Notes under the pieces: generated by a model
What the model saw: the letters and a program-made list of their open reading frames with translations, nothing else
Databases searched by the model: none
What the model was told of the DNA's origin: nothing
Position numbers and translations under genes: made by a program
In this document: in pieces, positions 51,201 to 61,200 of the stretch
Numbering within the stretch: the stretch's first letter is position 1
Layout: every line of letters begins with the position of its first letter
Assembly (NCBI RefSeq): GCF_028858725.1
Contig: NC_084763.1
Span: forward strand, 22,501,501-22,565,500
Source: Colius striatus
Lineage: Eukaryota > Chordata > Aves > Coliiformes > Coliidae
Direction of reading: 5' to 3'
DNA length: 64,000 bases

Positions 51201-52354
51201 GTCTGGATTCTTAACCCAAACTTGAATGAATGCCGGGTGGGCTGCTTTTAAAACCTAGGAAAAGAAGAAAAAAGCCTAGGAAAAAGTTCTGTGAAAATTA
51301 CTCAGCAAGTATGTACTGCTTGAAATACAGCAGTTACAAGTAATGAAAACAGAAACTTTCTGCTTCGCTCAAGAAGTAGACAAACTTCTGTCTAACCTCA
51401 GAAAATAATGCTGCAACAATTTAGGACACGGATTTAAAGTAAGTTAATCTAAGAACATGATTGTTTGATGACAAGACAGTGCATGTGCAGAATTCAGCAA
51501 GTTGTGAAATCTGCCTTATTTGATTTCCACCATTTTTGCTTATTTAAAAAAAAAAATAACACACTATAATATCTATGATGCCTTCCCCCAGAAGTAGACT
51601 TTCAGCTTTAAGTACCTAGTCTTTCAGCTACTCTTCTAGCTTATCAAGACTGCCTACACAGCTGCCATTTCTCAACAAACAAAACCCCAAATAACCCAAC
51701 CTGCCATAACTAAATTCCAGCATGTTACTGTTTGCTCTGGGTTTTCCCAATGAGCAAATTTTAAGAGCTTTCAATTGATTGTATAAGATATTTGCAGTGT
51801 TCACCCAGGTGACTTAAATCAATTTGCTGCAAATATGACTTCTCACACAAGCACGGTGCTATAGCTACCACTACAAAAAGATTATTCTTCATAAGGTCCA
51901 GCCTTAGGTAAATACAAGACCTAGGAATCCCAATGGTCACAGTGATGTTCCTTTGGTAGACTCAAGCTTTATCTTCAAGGCTTTTCCAGGCTGCCAGTGT
52001 GCTTTTGAGGCAAAAATGCTAATCATGTCCATATACACTAGTGTGCTTCATGCTCCTGGGAAGGCTTGGCGTGGGCTTTATATTCTCCAAAAAAAAACCA
52101 GGATCAAATCAAAGTAACACCTCTCCATAAAAGTGGACAATGGGGACTTAGCACAAACTACCATGCCATGCTACCTGCTCATGTTGACAGAGCCACTAAA
52201 AACAAAACTTCCACAAAAGCTAAATTCTGTCTTCTGGAGAGACAAAGGAACATGGCATGTACATTGTTTTAGTCCAGAAGTGCATGCAAAGTGTGTGCAG
52301 TTGGATACAACTTCACCTGATGACAGCTTCAAATGTATTTATTAAACCTGCAAC
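48241..52354. other. Intergenic upstream of TRIL, nothing recognised
   Basis: AT-rich distal upstream region of TRIL. It could hold enhancers but no motif cluster stands out by eye. Confidence 0.5.
49509..49534 (+). repeat. 13-bp direct tandem repeat
   Basis: ATTTAAAATGTTA is present twice without mismatch, followed by ATT. Simple AT-rich duplication. Confidence 0.85.
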
Positions 52355-52414
52355 ATGATCACAGGATGGTAGGGGCTGGAAGGGACCTCTAGAGATCATC
52401 TAGTCCAACCCCCT
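52355..52414 (-). mobile_element. CR1 3'-end fragment, about 60 bp
   Basis: GATCACAGGATGGTAGGGGC, then TGGAAGGGACCTCTAGAG, ATCATCTAGTCCAACCCC: the conserved CR1 3' block only. It lies about 0.5 kb upstream of the TRIL CpG island. Confidence 0.85.
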
Positions 52415-52914
52415 GAATACTTTGGGCATTATCTTCTTTCTCTCATCATCCTTGACAGCCTTATAAACCCTTCATATGCAGGCATTTTCTTTAGTCCTTA
52501 GACACTTACTTACCTCATTGGTGACATCTTAAAAAAACAAAATATGCCAACTGGAAAGGCAAATCAGTGAATGGATGAGTACACAATCTATTTTGCTTTT
52601 AGTATGCTTTCCAACATCCTCCTTTCACTATGTATTTGTATGCTGTTGACAGAAATGCTTTTTTTTTTTAATAGGAATTATTTCTAAAGAGTATCTTCAT
52701 CTCCCTGACGAGTCCCTCATAGAAGCCAAAGCTTCATTCAACTGCATCTTCACTGGCAGCTTTGTCAAGAATTTACTGGGCAGGATGGGTGTGGAAAATT
52801 CATTATTGATGCATTATGAGTGGCTTAGTTCTGTGTCTGCCCTTTGCTTAAAACAAAGCCCTCAATCCTTTGCTTTTAGCAGGTTACTAATTACAAGGGA
52901 GAAGAAAAAAAACA
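52415..52914. other. AT-rich sequence just upstream of the TRIL CpG island
   Basis: No exon or repeat recognised. An ATG at 52785 opens a frame that runs into the CpG island, but its second half is GC-rich promoter sequence and not protein-like. Confidence 0.5.
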
Positions 52915-53665
52915 AAACCGGGGTTAGGGACGACGAGCAGTTTACTTCTGTTCCCTTCCCCCTCTCCGATGTGCAGCAGTATCTGCGGCCCATGCGGCTG
53001 GGAGGCAGCTGCAGCCGGTTCCAATTCCTGCTTTCCCACTTAGCGCCCCTGCTCGCTGCCGGGGCCGAGCAGAGCCAGGACCGGCCGCGGGCTTCCTTCC
53101 CCCCCCGCCCCCAGCCGCGCCGTCCTCCCTCTTCCCCGCTCCATCCGATCCTCCGGTCCCTTAGGGCACAGTGGGAAGTACGAATTTCCGCTGAGTTTTC
53201 TCGGCAACTTTCGGAGCTCGTCTTTCTCCTGCTCCCCGCTCCGCCCGCCGCCCCGCCGCCCCCCCGTCCGTCCCCGCTCCGCCCGCCCCCTCCGCCCCTG
53301 GGAGAGCCGGCGGAGCAGCGGCCAGCCGCGCAGCTCCGCTCTACAGCCTGCCGGCTGCCCGCCCCCCGCGGCAGCCCCGGCCTTGCCGAACCGCAGCCCG
53401 CGGGCGGCGAGAGGCGGCAGAGCCCGGGCAGCGGCCGTCGCAACCGTTGCAGCCCTCTCGGCCGCTCCCCGCCCCCGGCCGCCTTGGGCGAGCCCATGGT
53501 GCCGGACAGCGCGACCCGCAGCCGCCGCCGCGCCCGCCTGCCCGGCGCGGAGCTCAGCTCGGCGCGGAGCAGAGGAGGGGCCGATTAGCAGCCGCGGAGG
53601 AGGAGCGGGGGTATGCCGGAGAGACCCAAAGCCGGCTGGGGAAGCAGCCCACGGCTCGTCCCGGG
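52915..53665 (+). promoter_or_regulatory. TRIL: CpG-island promoter and 5' UTR of TRIL
   Basis: Composition changes abruptly near 52915 from AT-rich to very GC- and CpG-rich, and this continues through the TRIL coding exon. GC-box-like CCGCCC/CCCCGCCC motifs are dense around 53100-53115, 53245-53300 and 53465-53480. I see no TATA box at a sensible distance, as expected for a CpG-island promoter with dispersed starts. The transcription start cannot be fixed from sequence. Upstream ATGs at 53496 and 53613 could act as uORFs if the transcript begins far enough upstream. Confidence 0.7.
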
Positions 53666-53693
53666 ATGGGAGCGCCGCGCCGGGTCCGCCTGA
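53613..53693 (+). promoter_or_regulatory. Overlapping upstream ORF (26 codons) at the TRIL start
   Basis: ATG at 53613 opens a 26-codon frame out of phase with TRIL. It runs across the TRIL start at 53666 and ends at TGA 53691-53693. The last base of this stop is the first base of the in-frame TRIL ATG for Met10 (TGATG). If ribosomes use it, it would dampen initiation at 53666 and could favour reinitiation at 53693. Whether this ATG lies in the mature mRNA is unknown, so function is inference; the arrangement itself is directly visible. Confidence 0.35.
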
Positions 53694-55972
53694 TGGTGCT
53701 GCCGCGGGTGCTCTGGTGCTCCGTCCCACTCTTCTTCCTGCTGCTGCCCGCGGCGGAGCCTATCTGTCCTGAGCCATGCGACTGCCAGCAGCACCAGCAC
53801 CTCCTCTGCACCAACCGAGGCCTGCGCTCGGTGCCCAAGGCTGTCGAGCCCCAGGATGTCCTCACCTACAGCCTCGGGGGCAACTTCATTGTCAACATCT
53901 CTGCCTTCGACTTCCACCGCCTGGCAAGGCTCCAGCGCCTGGACCTGCAGTACAACCAGATCCGCTCTCTGCATCCCAAGGCCTTTGAATGCCTGGGTCG
54001 GCTGGAGGAGCTCTACCTGGGCAACAACCTGCTGCCAGCGCTGGCCCCTGGCACCCTCAGCACCCTGGCCAAGCTGCGAATCCTCTATGTTAACGCCAAT
54101 GAGATCGGCCGCCTTAGCGCTGCCTCCTTCTCTGGCCTCAGCAGCCTTGTCAAGTTGCGACTGGATGGCAACGAGCTGGGCTCGCTGGGCGATTCCACTT
54201 TCTCAGGGCTGACGAACTTACTCTACCTGCATCTGGAGTCCAACCGCATCCGCTGGCTGAGCCGCGGGGCATTCAATGGCCTGGCTAAGCTGCGCTTCCT
54301 AGACCTCTCAGGGAACCAGCAGAGCTCCCTTCGTCACCCAGACATCTTCGGTCCACTGCGCTCCCTGCACACCCTGCTGCTGGCCAGCAACAGCCTGCAG
54401 CACCTGACAGGAGGGCTCTTCCACCACCTGCCCAGCTTGGCGAAGCTCTCGCTCAGTGGCAACCGCCTGGCTCACCTGGCCCCGAATGCCTTCACTGGGC
54501 TGGGTTCGCTGAAGGAGCTGCGCCTGGAGGGAAACATGCTGAGCCACCTGCCCGCTGCCTTGCTGGAGCCACTGAGCAGCCTGGAGGTGCTGGATCTGAG
54601 CCGCAATGTGCTGACGACCCTGCACCCCACCACCTTCGGTCGCCTCGGCCACCTGCGCGAGCTGAGCCTGCGAGACAACTCGCTGGCCACCCTCCCCGGC
54701 GAGCTCTTTGCCTCCAGCCCGGCTCTCTACCGCCTGGAGCTGGAGGGCAACGCCTGGAGCTGCGACTGCCGCCTGCGCGGCCTCAAGCACTGGCTGGGGT
54801 CCTGGCACTCCCAGGGCCGCCTGCTCACCGTCTTCGTGCAGTGCCGCCTGCCGCCCGCCCTGGCCGGCAAGTATCTAGACTACCTGCAGGACGCCCAGCT
54901 GCCGCCGCCGTCAGACGGCGGCTCCTGCCTCGACGCCGCCTCTTTCTCCTCCGCGCCCCCGCCGCCGCTAGCCGAGGAGCAGCGCCGGGCGCCGCTCGCC
55001 GCCGAGGGGCTCGGCAGCAACAGCAGCGGCGGCGGCGCGGCGTTTCCCCACGGGCCTCCGGGGCCGCCGCCGCCGACGGCCTCCTCCGCCCGCCCGCTGG
55101 GGGCGCCCGAGGGCGCGGCGGAGGCGGCCAGCCCCACGCCGCTGCCGCCCGCCCGCCCGCCCGCCTCCGGCCCGGCGCCGCCCAGTGCGCCCTGGCCCCG
55201 GCGAGCGGGACAGCCCCGCGCGGCGCCGGCCGCCGGCGTCCCGCCGCTGGTGTCCGATCCGTGCGACTTCAACAAGCTGTTTCTCTGCAACCTGTCGGTG
55301 GAGGCGGTGGGCTCCAGCTCGGTGACGGTGCGTTGGGCCGTGCGGCCTCACCGCAGCCCCCGCCTGTTGGGCCCGGCGCGGTTCCGCCTTCTCTTCGACC
55401 GCTTCGGCGCCGCTGTCAAATTCCAACGCTTCGTGTACCTGCCGGAGCGCGGGGAGCCGGCCGCCACGCTGCGGGAGCTCCGCCCGGACACTCCCTACCT
55501 CGTCTGCGTCGAAGGCGTCCTCGGCGGCCGCGTGTGCCCGGTGGCGCCGCGGGACCACTGCGCGGGGCTGGTCACCCTGCCCGAGGACGGCGCGGTGGCG
55601 GCGGGCGGGCCCCGCGGCCCTGACCAGCAGCTCCTCACCCTGGTGCTGCTGGCTGTCAATGCCCTGCTGCTCTTCGCGGCGCTGGCCGCCTGGGCCTCCC
55701 GCCTGCTGCGCAAGAAGGTGTTGGGGCGGCGGCGCCGGAAGGCGGCTCCCGTCCACGTCCGGCAGCTCTACTCCACCCGGCGGCCCCTCCGCTCCATGGG
55801 CACTGGTGTCTCTGCCGACTTCTCTGGCTTCCAGTCCCACCGGCCACCCCGCGGTGCCGCCTGTGCCCTTAGCGAGGCCGACCTCATCGAGTTCCCCTGT
55901 GAGCGCTTTATGGAGAGTGGCGGCAGCACCCGCCATGCTGATGAGCACCTGCTGCAGCGGTTCGCTGACTGA
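53666..55972 (+). CDS. TRIL: TLR4 interactor with leucine-rich repeats (TRIL), single coding exon, 768 aa
   Basis: TRIL is a type I membrane protein known in mammals as a partner of TLR4 (and TLR3) in glia and other cells, where it helps ligand sensing at the surface or endosome. Seen here: signal peptide about residues 1-31 (hydrophobic VPLFFLLLPAA-type core); cysteine-rich LRRNT about 34-62 (C34, C38, C40, C48); about 12 LRRs from 65 to 353, one of 25 residues (about 211-235); LRRCT from about 362 (C366, C368, C393, C421); Pro/Ala/Ser/Gly-rich linker about 425-525; fibronectin-III-like domain about 528-640 starting PLVSDPCDFNK; transmembrane helix about 655-677 followed by RLLRKK; tail with YSTRRPLRSMGTGVSADF and the C-terminus LLQRFAD. 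N-X-S sites lie at N77, N452 and N542. I recognise the sequence as TRIL along its whole length; the human protein is about 811 aa and the shortfall falls in the linker. The start is the ATG at 53666 (G at +4), directly before the signal peptide; Met10 at 53693 is the alternative. No frameshift or internal stop. Confidence 0.96.
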   Translation: MGAPRRVRLMVLPRVLWCSVPLFFLLLPAAEPICPEPCDCQQHQHLLCTNRGLRSVPKAVEPQDVLTYSLGGNFIVNISAFDFHRLARLQRLDLQYNQIRSLHPKAFECLGRLEELYLGNNLLPALAPGTLSTLAKLRILYVNANEIGRLSAASFSGLSSLVKLRLDGNELGSLGDSTFSGLTNLLYLHLESNRIRWLSRGAFNGLAKLRFLDLSGNQQSSLRHPDIFGPLRSLHTLLLASNSLQHLTGGLFHHLPSLAKLSLSGNRLAHLAPNAFTGLGSLKELRLEGNMLSHLPAALLEPLSSLEVLDLSRNVLTTLHPTTFGRLGHLRELSLRDNSLATLPGELFASSPALYRLELEGNAWSCDCRLRGLKHWLGSWHSQGRLLTVFVQCRLPPALAGKYLDYLQDAQLPPPSDGGSCLDAASFSSAPPPPLAEEQRRAPLAAEGLGSNSSGGGAAFPHGPPGPPPPTASSARPLGAPEGAAEAASPTPLPPARPPASGPAPPSAPWPRRAGQPRAAPAAGVPPLVSDPCDFNKLFLCNLSVEAVGSSSVTVRWAVRPHRSPRLLGPARFRLLFDRFGAAVKFQRFVYLPERGEPAATLRELRPDTPYLVCVEGVLGGRVCPVAPRDHCAGLVTLPEDGAVAAGGPRGPDQQLLTLVLLAVNALLLFAALAAWASRLLRKKVLGRRRRKAAPVHVRQLYSTRRPLRSMGTGVSADFSGFQSHRPPRGAACALSEADLIEFPCERFMESGGSTRHADEHLLQRFAD

Positions 55973-58200
55973 GCCCACCGAACTGCAGCAGCTGGGCAGC
56001 ACTGCCACGTGAGAGTGGGAGCTGTAGCCAGCACAGCGAGGAGAGGCGGCCTGTGGTCTGCGAGGGTTTGGGGTGAGCCTCACAGGGTCACGGCCTCCGA
56101 GGGGGAAGCTGTAGCGCAGTCACTGCCTTCCACGGGCCTGATTGCAGGCCGGGACTGATGCCATCTGTGAGATGCACTTAATCGGTCGTGTGTGCCAGGC
56201 GGTTACCACTTTCTCAGAAATCATTGCTAACCCAAGCAAAAGCCTTGACTGTAGTGGCAACAGTTCCATGCCATGAGGAGAACAAAACAATGGGAGCTAC
56301 TGCAAACAGCAGCTGGTGCCTCCCTAATGTGGACACAGAGCAGTAAATTTGAGTGTGGTATTTTACAGGTGGTTTTCTTGGATCAGAGTTGGTAGCAACA
56401 ATTGCAGTGAGCAGCCTGGGCCTGTCCGAGGGCACTTTGACAGGACTTGCTGAGGCACCAGCCCTTCCTAATTAAAAAATTTGGACTAGGGGTCATCTTT
56501 TGACATTACTGTTAAAACGTATACAAGCTATGAGTCATCTGGAGGGCTGAGAAATGTCTGCTTTGTGCTGGACAGTTTAAAGGCTGTGCCATCTTAAGCC
56601 AAATGTGAGGCGATTTAATGTGCATTAGTGTGTTTTCATAATTTTTTGTAAACAGGAAAGAATAATGCAGCTGGTTAGTTTTACAGGAACGTGTTACTCA
56701 CACCACTAGGAAAAACTAACAGAGTTTTGTAATATGTTTACAAATGATCTATTTTTAAATTGTTTTTGAATAAATACGCTTGGTACTTGGACACATTAAT
56801 GTGTGCTGCAGTTGTCTGGGTCGTGATGGTCGGCACATAACTGACCCTCATATAATCCATCTTAATTTCTAAATGGGTGGATGCAGAGGTGAACTGTTGA
56901 TGGAGAAATAGTATTGGTGCCTTTCTTCAGAAAAAATAGAATATTTCAAGAATGTGAAACAATCTTTATCCTAACAGGCAATTCTCTCATAGCCTACTAA
57001 AGCTAGAAGTTTTGTGTACCTCACTGTGAAATAAAACATTTTTGTATATTAATCTAGATTTTGTGTTTTATATAGCTGCTTGAGTAATGCTAAAGTTGAA
57101 CCCTTATGCAGTAGTATGTGTTGTTGGAGTTGTTTTTGTTTTGGTTTGCTTTTTTTTTTAATCTGCATTTTGCTTTTGGTTTTAGAGCAATGCTAATCAT
57201 TTTATGATCAGTTGCTCTCCACATCCTCTGTCTCTTACTTTCCTAAATATTTACAGAATGTGATTCTGTTGATATGAAATACGGTGGTTTCGTTTACATT
57301 AATAATTCTTTCTGTGTGGTCTGGAAAGGAGCTAATTAAGAGTCCAAACTGGGATTACACTTTAAATGCAAATATTTTAGATGGAGTTTGGTAAATTGTT
57401 GAGACCATTGATACTATTTGTGCTCCTTTGAATTTGATGTACAACCTCAGATGAACTCCTGTGGAACTTAATGGCCTGAAGGAAGTGTTAGTGAACGATG
57501 GAGGCATTCCTTTCAATATCATGCATTCATTGCTGTCCTGAGGTGCTGGTGACTACAAATTGTTTATTACCATAATTGCAAGTAAGCTATTTGGATTTCT
57601 TTTTTTCAGATGAACAAGTGTTTACAAAAGATACCATGGTAACTGGTACTATCAATTGGAGTTCAGTAACTGAATGGAGAGAAAAGACTTTGTGTTCTGA
57701 GGGAATTTTGTTCAATCCTTAAATTCGAATAAGAGGAAAGGAAATAGAGATCTTTTCCTTAATCTTTTCCCTTTTAAGTGGAGAAAATGAAGTCTTAATT
57801 CTTGAGTCAGTAGCAACAAGCTCTTTGGGATTTCATTTGACAGGTGGTAGTTTTCCTGAATATCAGGGGCCAAATTCAGTTGTCAGTGTATAGATTAAAA
57901 TTCATAACACTTATAGACACATGTTGAGTGGAATTAAAACAGAAGGAATTCAGGATCAGGTTTTAATTTTTGTTACGAATCTTAAATCTTTGTTCTTTTG
58001 GACACCTGGGTGCTTTTGGGCTTTTATGACTGCCTGTGGAACACACCACTGTTGTTAGAAATGCAGTGGGGATTATTGAGTAAAGCTGTGTATCACACTA
58101 ACATTAGCTCCATCACTGGATATTCTTCCAATGGGAGATGCATAGATTGCTGTACACGGTTATAATCAATTGTGTCAATAAATCCATTTGCTGAAAGAAA
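55973..58200 (+). other. TRIL: Probable TRIL 3' UTR with alternative poly(A) signals
   Basis: GC content falls just after the stop codon and the next 2.2 kb is AT-rich with no coding pattern. AATAAA hexamers occur at 56769-56774 (GAATAAATACG), 57030-57035 (GAAATAAAACATT) and 58177-58182 (GTCAATAAATCC). The last is followed within about 30 bases by a T/G-rich segment (TTTGTGTC), a plausible downstream element. Mammalian TRIL transcripts have a long 3' UTR, which fits, but the end used in this species is inferred. Confidence 0.55.
58177..58182 (+). promoter_or_regulatory. Candidate distal polyadenylation signal of TRIL
   Basis: Canonical AATAAA followed by a G/T-rich region 25-35 bases downstream. 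It is the most distal convincing signal in the AT-rich tract after TRIL. Proximal alternatives lie at 56769 and 57030. Confidence 0.4.
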
Positions 58201-61200
58201 ATTTGTGTCTTAGATTACATCTCATAATGCACCACTCTTCAAACATAGCCTGTCTGCAACTTCTTCCTGTTACTGGAACGACTGTTTCTTAGGACTGCAG
58301 AGAGTGCCTAATTTTTCAGTCTCTCATGTTTTTTCACCATCCATTAAATTTTCTGTTTTGCTCATAATATGTTCGGATAGTGGAAACGCTAAGATAATTG
58401 AAATGCTCAGTTCTGAAACTGAAAGATCACTGTCCCAAGAGATACTGATAAGGTAGTGTTATATCAGTTTTCAAATTTATACAAGCATCTGGAAAATTTC
58501 TAGACTGAAATGGAAATGGATCTTTGTTCCAGCATAGGAGAAGTAGATGCGTAGATCTGTGCAACATCAGAATAAAAGATGATTAACAGAACGAAGTTGG
58601 TAACTTCTGAGAAGTTACAAGTTCTGTAGCTCAGGGAATACTTAAGCTTTTGATACAGATGTTACTTGCAGCTTTTGTTGCAGGAGGGAAGCTGTACTAG
58701 CAGGTGGTTGAAGAAGAAAATGTCAGTGATATTCAATGATTGATGTAAATATTAAATGCCTCTAATATTTGAGTAGTTTCTAAAGTAAGCTACTTTCTAA
58801 AGATTGACTGTAAAACCAGCTGTTTCTAAGTAGGTGAATTTGCCATCAAATCACTCAAAATTTTTGTCCTTCTATCAGAAACAGATTTACTGCCCTGTCT
58901 TCTGGAGGAATCCATGCAGCTTGGGGATGAGTGAACTGAGTGTTGTTTTCCTGCTAAGTAATTACCAAGCACATTGTCTATCAAAGATTGCAAATCACCA
59001 AAATATTGTCCCATCAAATAAAGTGGACTATTGCTGAGGGGTCTGCAGAAGGTAGCAGAGCCTCTCTGGCAGCAGGTTGTGCAGCCTCTGCTCACCTCCT
59101 GCCCCCTCCCCCAAATCCCTAACCCTTCATTGCAGCCAGCTGACATAGTCTATTGTGCATCTGGAAGGTGAACTGCAAAACTGATCCTCCTGGAAAATAA
59201 CTTTTCCTAGTACTTTTCTTCTCCCTTATTTTTCATCCAGCTCAGATTCTTTGATTCTGTTCAACTCACTCAAGTATTGGAAGTGGCAAAATGTGAGGTG
59301 CACCGCAGAGGCAGGAAAAAACATTCCAAGATGAGAAGCTGTTTAAACAATTTCTAGTAGGCTTGACACTCAGTTTGTCAGCAGTCTAAGAAAATCTAGA
59401 CCATTCACATTAGATAAAAATCCTGCGTAAAGGATATACCTTTACTGAAAAAGCATCAATGATCTGTAAAACTGAAAATGCTTAAAACTTCTCCATGAGA
59501 TCCTAGAAATGTTGATGTTACAGCACAGAACTAGAGAGAAATAATCCAAAGAGACCAGGGCTAGAATTATATCAGTGAGAGTCTAGAGGTGAATGAGAAA
59601 CCTTTATTGAAAACCACTCCTTGACTCTCAGAGCCTGTGTTGACACAGTTGGATTATAAAAATGCAGATTTCTTTATGCAGTACTAACTTTGTTTTTCAC
59701 AATGCACTGCAAATGCCACGTTTCAAAATATCATCGTCATTTGAACCATGTTATTTCCCTTACAAGAAGGTAAATTACATGTCTTTCGTGCCTTTTCCTT
59801 TGTGCTCTTCCCTGGGAGAGATTTGGGAAATGAGGAACTGGGAGGGAAAAAAAGAGTCTAGTCTAGTTCCATCAAGATATTCATGTAACCAGTAAACCGA
59901 CATTTAGATTGTAGTGGATGAGTCCACAAAAAGATTTTATGTTTTAATGACAGTGTATTTATTTGCAGAAAACTCCTTCAGTGAGCAGAAAAAGTACTAC
60001 CTCATTTCTAAAAGTCTGATTGCTCATGCTAGTCCATACTTTTCTGGGCACAAAGGTTGTGCATTTGTTATGTGAGATCCACAAATTAAGCTTTGGTTGA
60101 AAAAATTATTTTTAAAATCAGACAAATTATAGGTACACAATAATGAGACTAGAAAAAAGACTTGATTATGAGACCTGAATTTCAAGGAAATAGAGCAGAT
60201 AAACTTTTTATGAAGTCTTTGGCACACTGTTAGCCAGAATTTTCCCAGTTCATTTAACATGGGTGCAATTTGTTTCATTGCCGTTGGTTTAGTATATGTT
60301 TGTTTAGCAAAAGGCTTGGATACATACAATAGATAATAATCATACATAGATAATGAGACAATTTTTCTCATTAAGAGACTGGTTTATCTAAGAAAGGACA
60401 AATATTTCAAGGATGTTGTCTTCAAAGGATACCTGAATGCCAGTTTTAAGACAAGAAAGGAATTCTCTTTCCTTGCAATGTGAAGAAGGTAGAAGGTTGT
60501 AAATAATTGCATTACTCTTTTATTTGATTTCTTGCCAATTACAGCAAAGACTGGCGTTATGTTAGCAAATTATGTCCCCGTGTAGGGATATGCATGTATC
60601 CTAGCTGGATCTAGAAAAATTCGCTGAAATGATGTATCACTTTTAAACTAAGGGATTCACTGTTACACTGCTGTAGTTGATGCTTACAGCGGGAAAGACT
60701 GATTTCAATACGTCCAAATCCATGGTTTAGTACAATCTTAAGTTTCACTTGTTATTGTACCATTGACATATCTATCATAGTACCACTGATATTAGTGTTC
60801 CCTCCATTTTGCTTAATGTTAAAATATTCAAGTTAAAATTCAGTTTGAATACTGAAGTTACTTAGCACTGTAGCAGCCCCTATCTTACCACTGTAAGATA
60901 ATTTGAAATCAGGGAGAATACTCAGTGGTGGTACCTATCAGATGACAGGTCAGAAACAATTTTATTATAGAGGAACACACTGAGGAGAAGCGTGCTTTCA
61001 GAAGAGAAAGGAAAAAATACTTTGTTTAAAACGGAAGGATGACATGGTTTATTTGACATTACTGTGTCATGATCTAAATCTTGAACACAGATACTGCAAG
61101 ACAAGGATCATATGTTAGACTCATGAGACAATTTGGAGTGTTGCTCAGAACACATAGCAGATGGTTTAGCATGCCTTTTTTTTTTTGCAGCAGCAGCAGC

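Noticed and set aside
52785..53588. 267-codon + strand open frame before TRIL
   Set aside because: It runs through the CpG-island promoter; the Pro/Arg/Ser-rich translation reflects base composition. Overlapping frames on the minus strand (52862-53497, 53040-53729) are the same artefact.
53447..53665. 73-codon N-terminal extension of TRIL
   Set aside because: The frame is open but begins at TTG, not ATG, and the signal peptide starts right after the ATG at 53666.
54841..55623. 260-codon + strand frame inside TRIL
   Set aside because: Out-of-frame shadow of the GC-rich linker and FN3 region.
54968..56083. 371-codon antisense open frame across TRIL
   Set aside because: Mirror of GC-rich, stop-poor TRIL coding sequence; Ala/Arg/Gly-rich with no domain.
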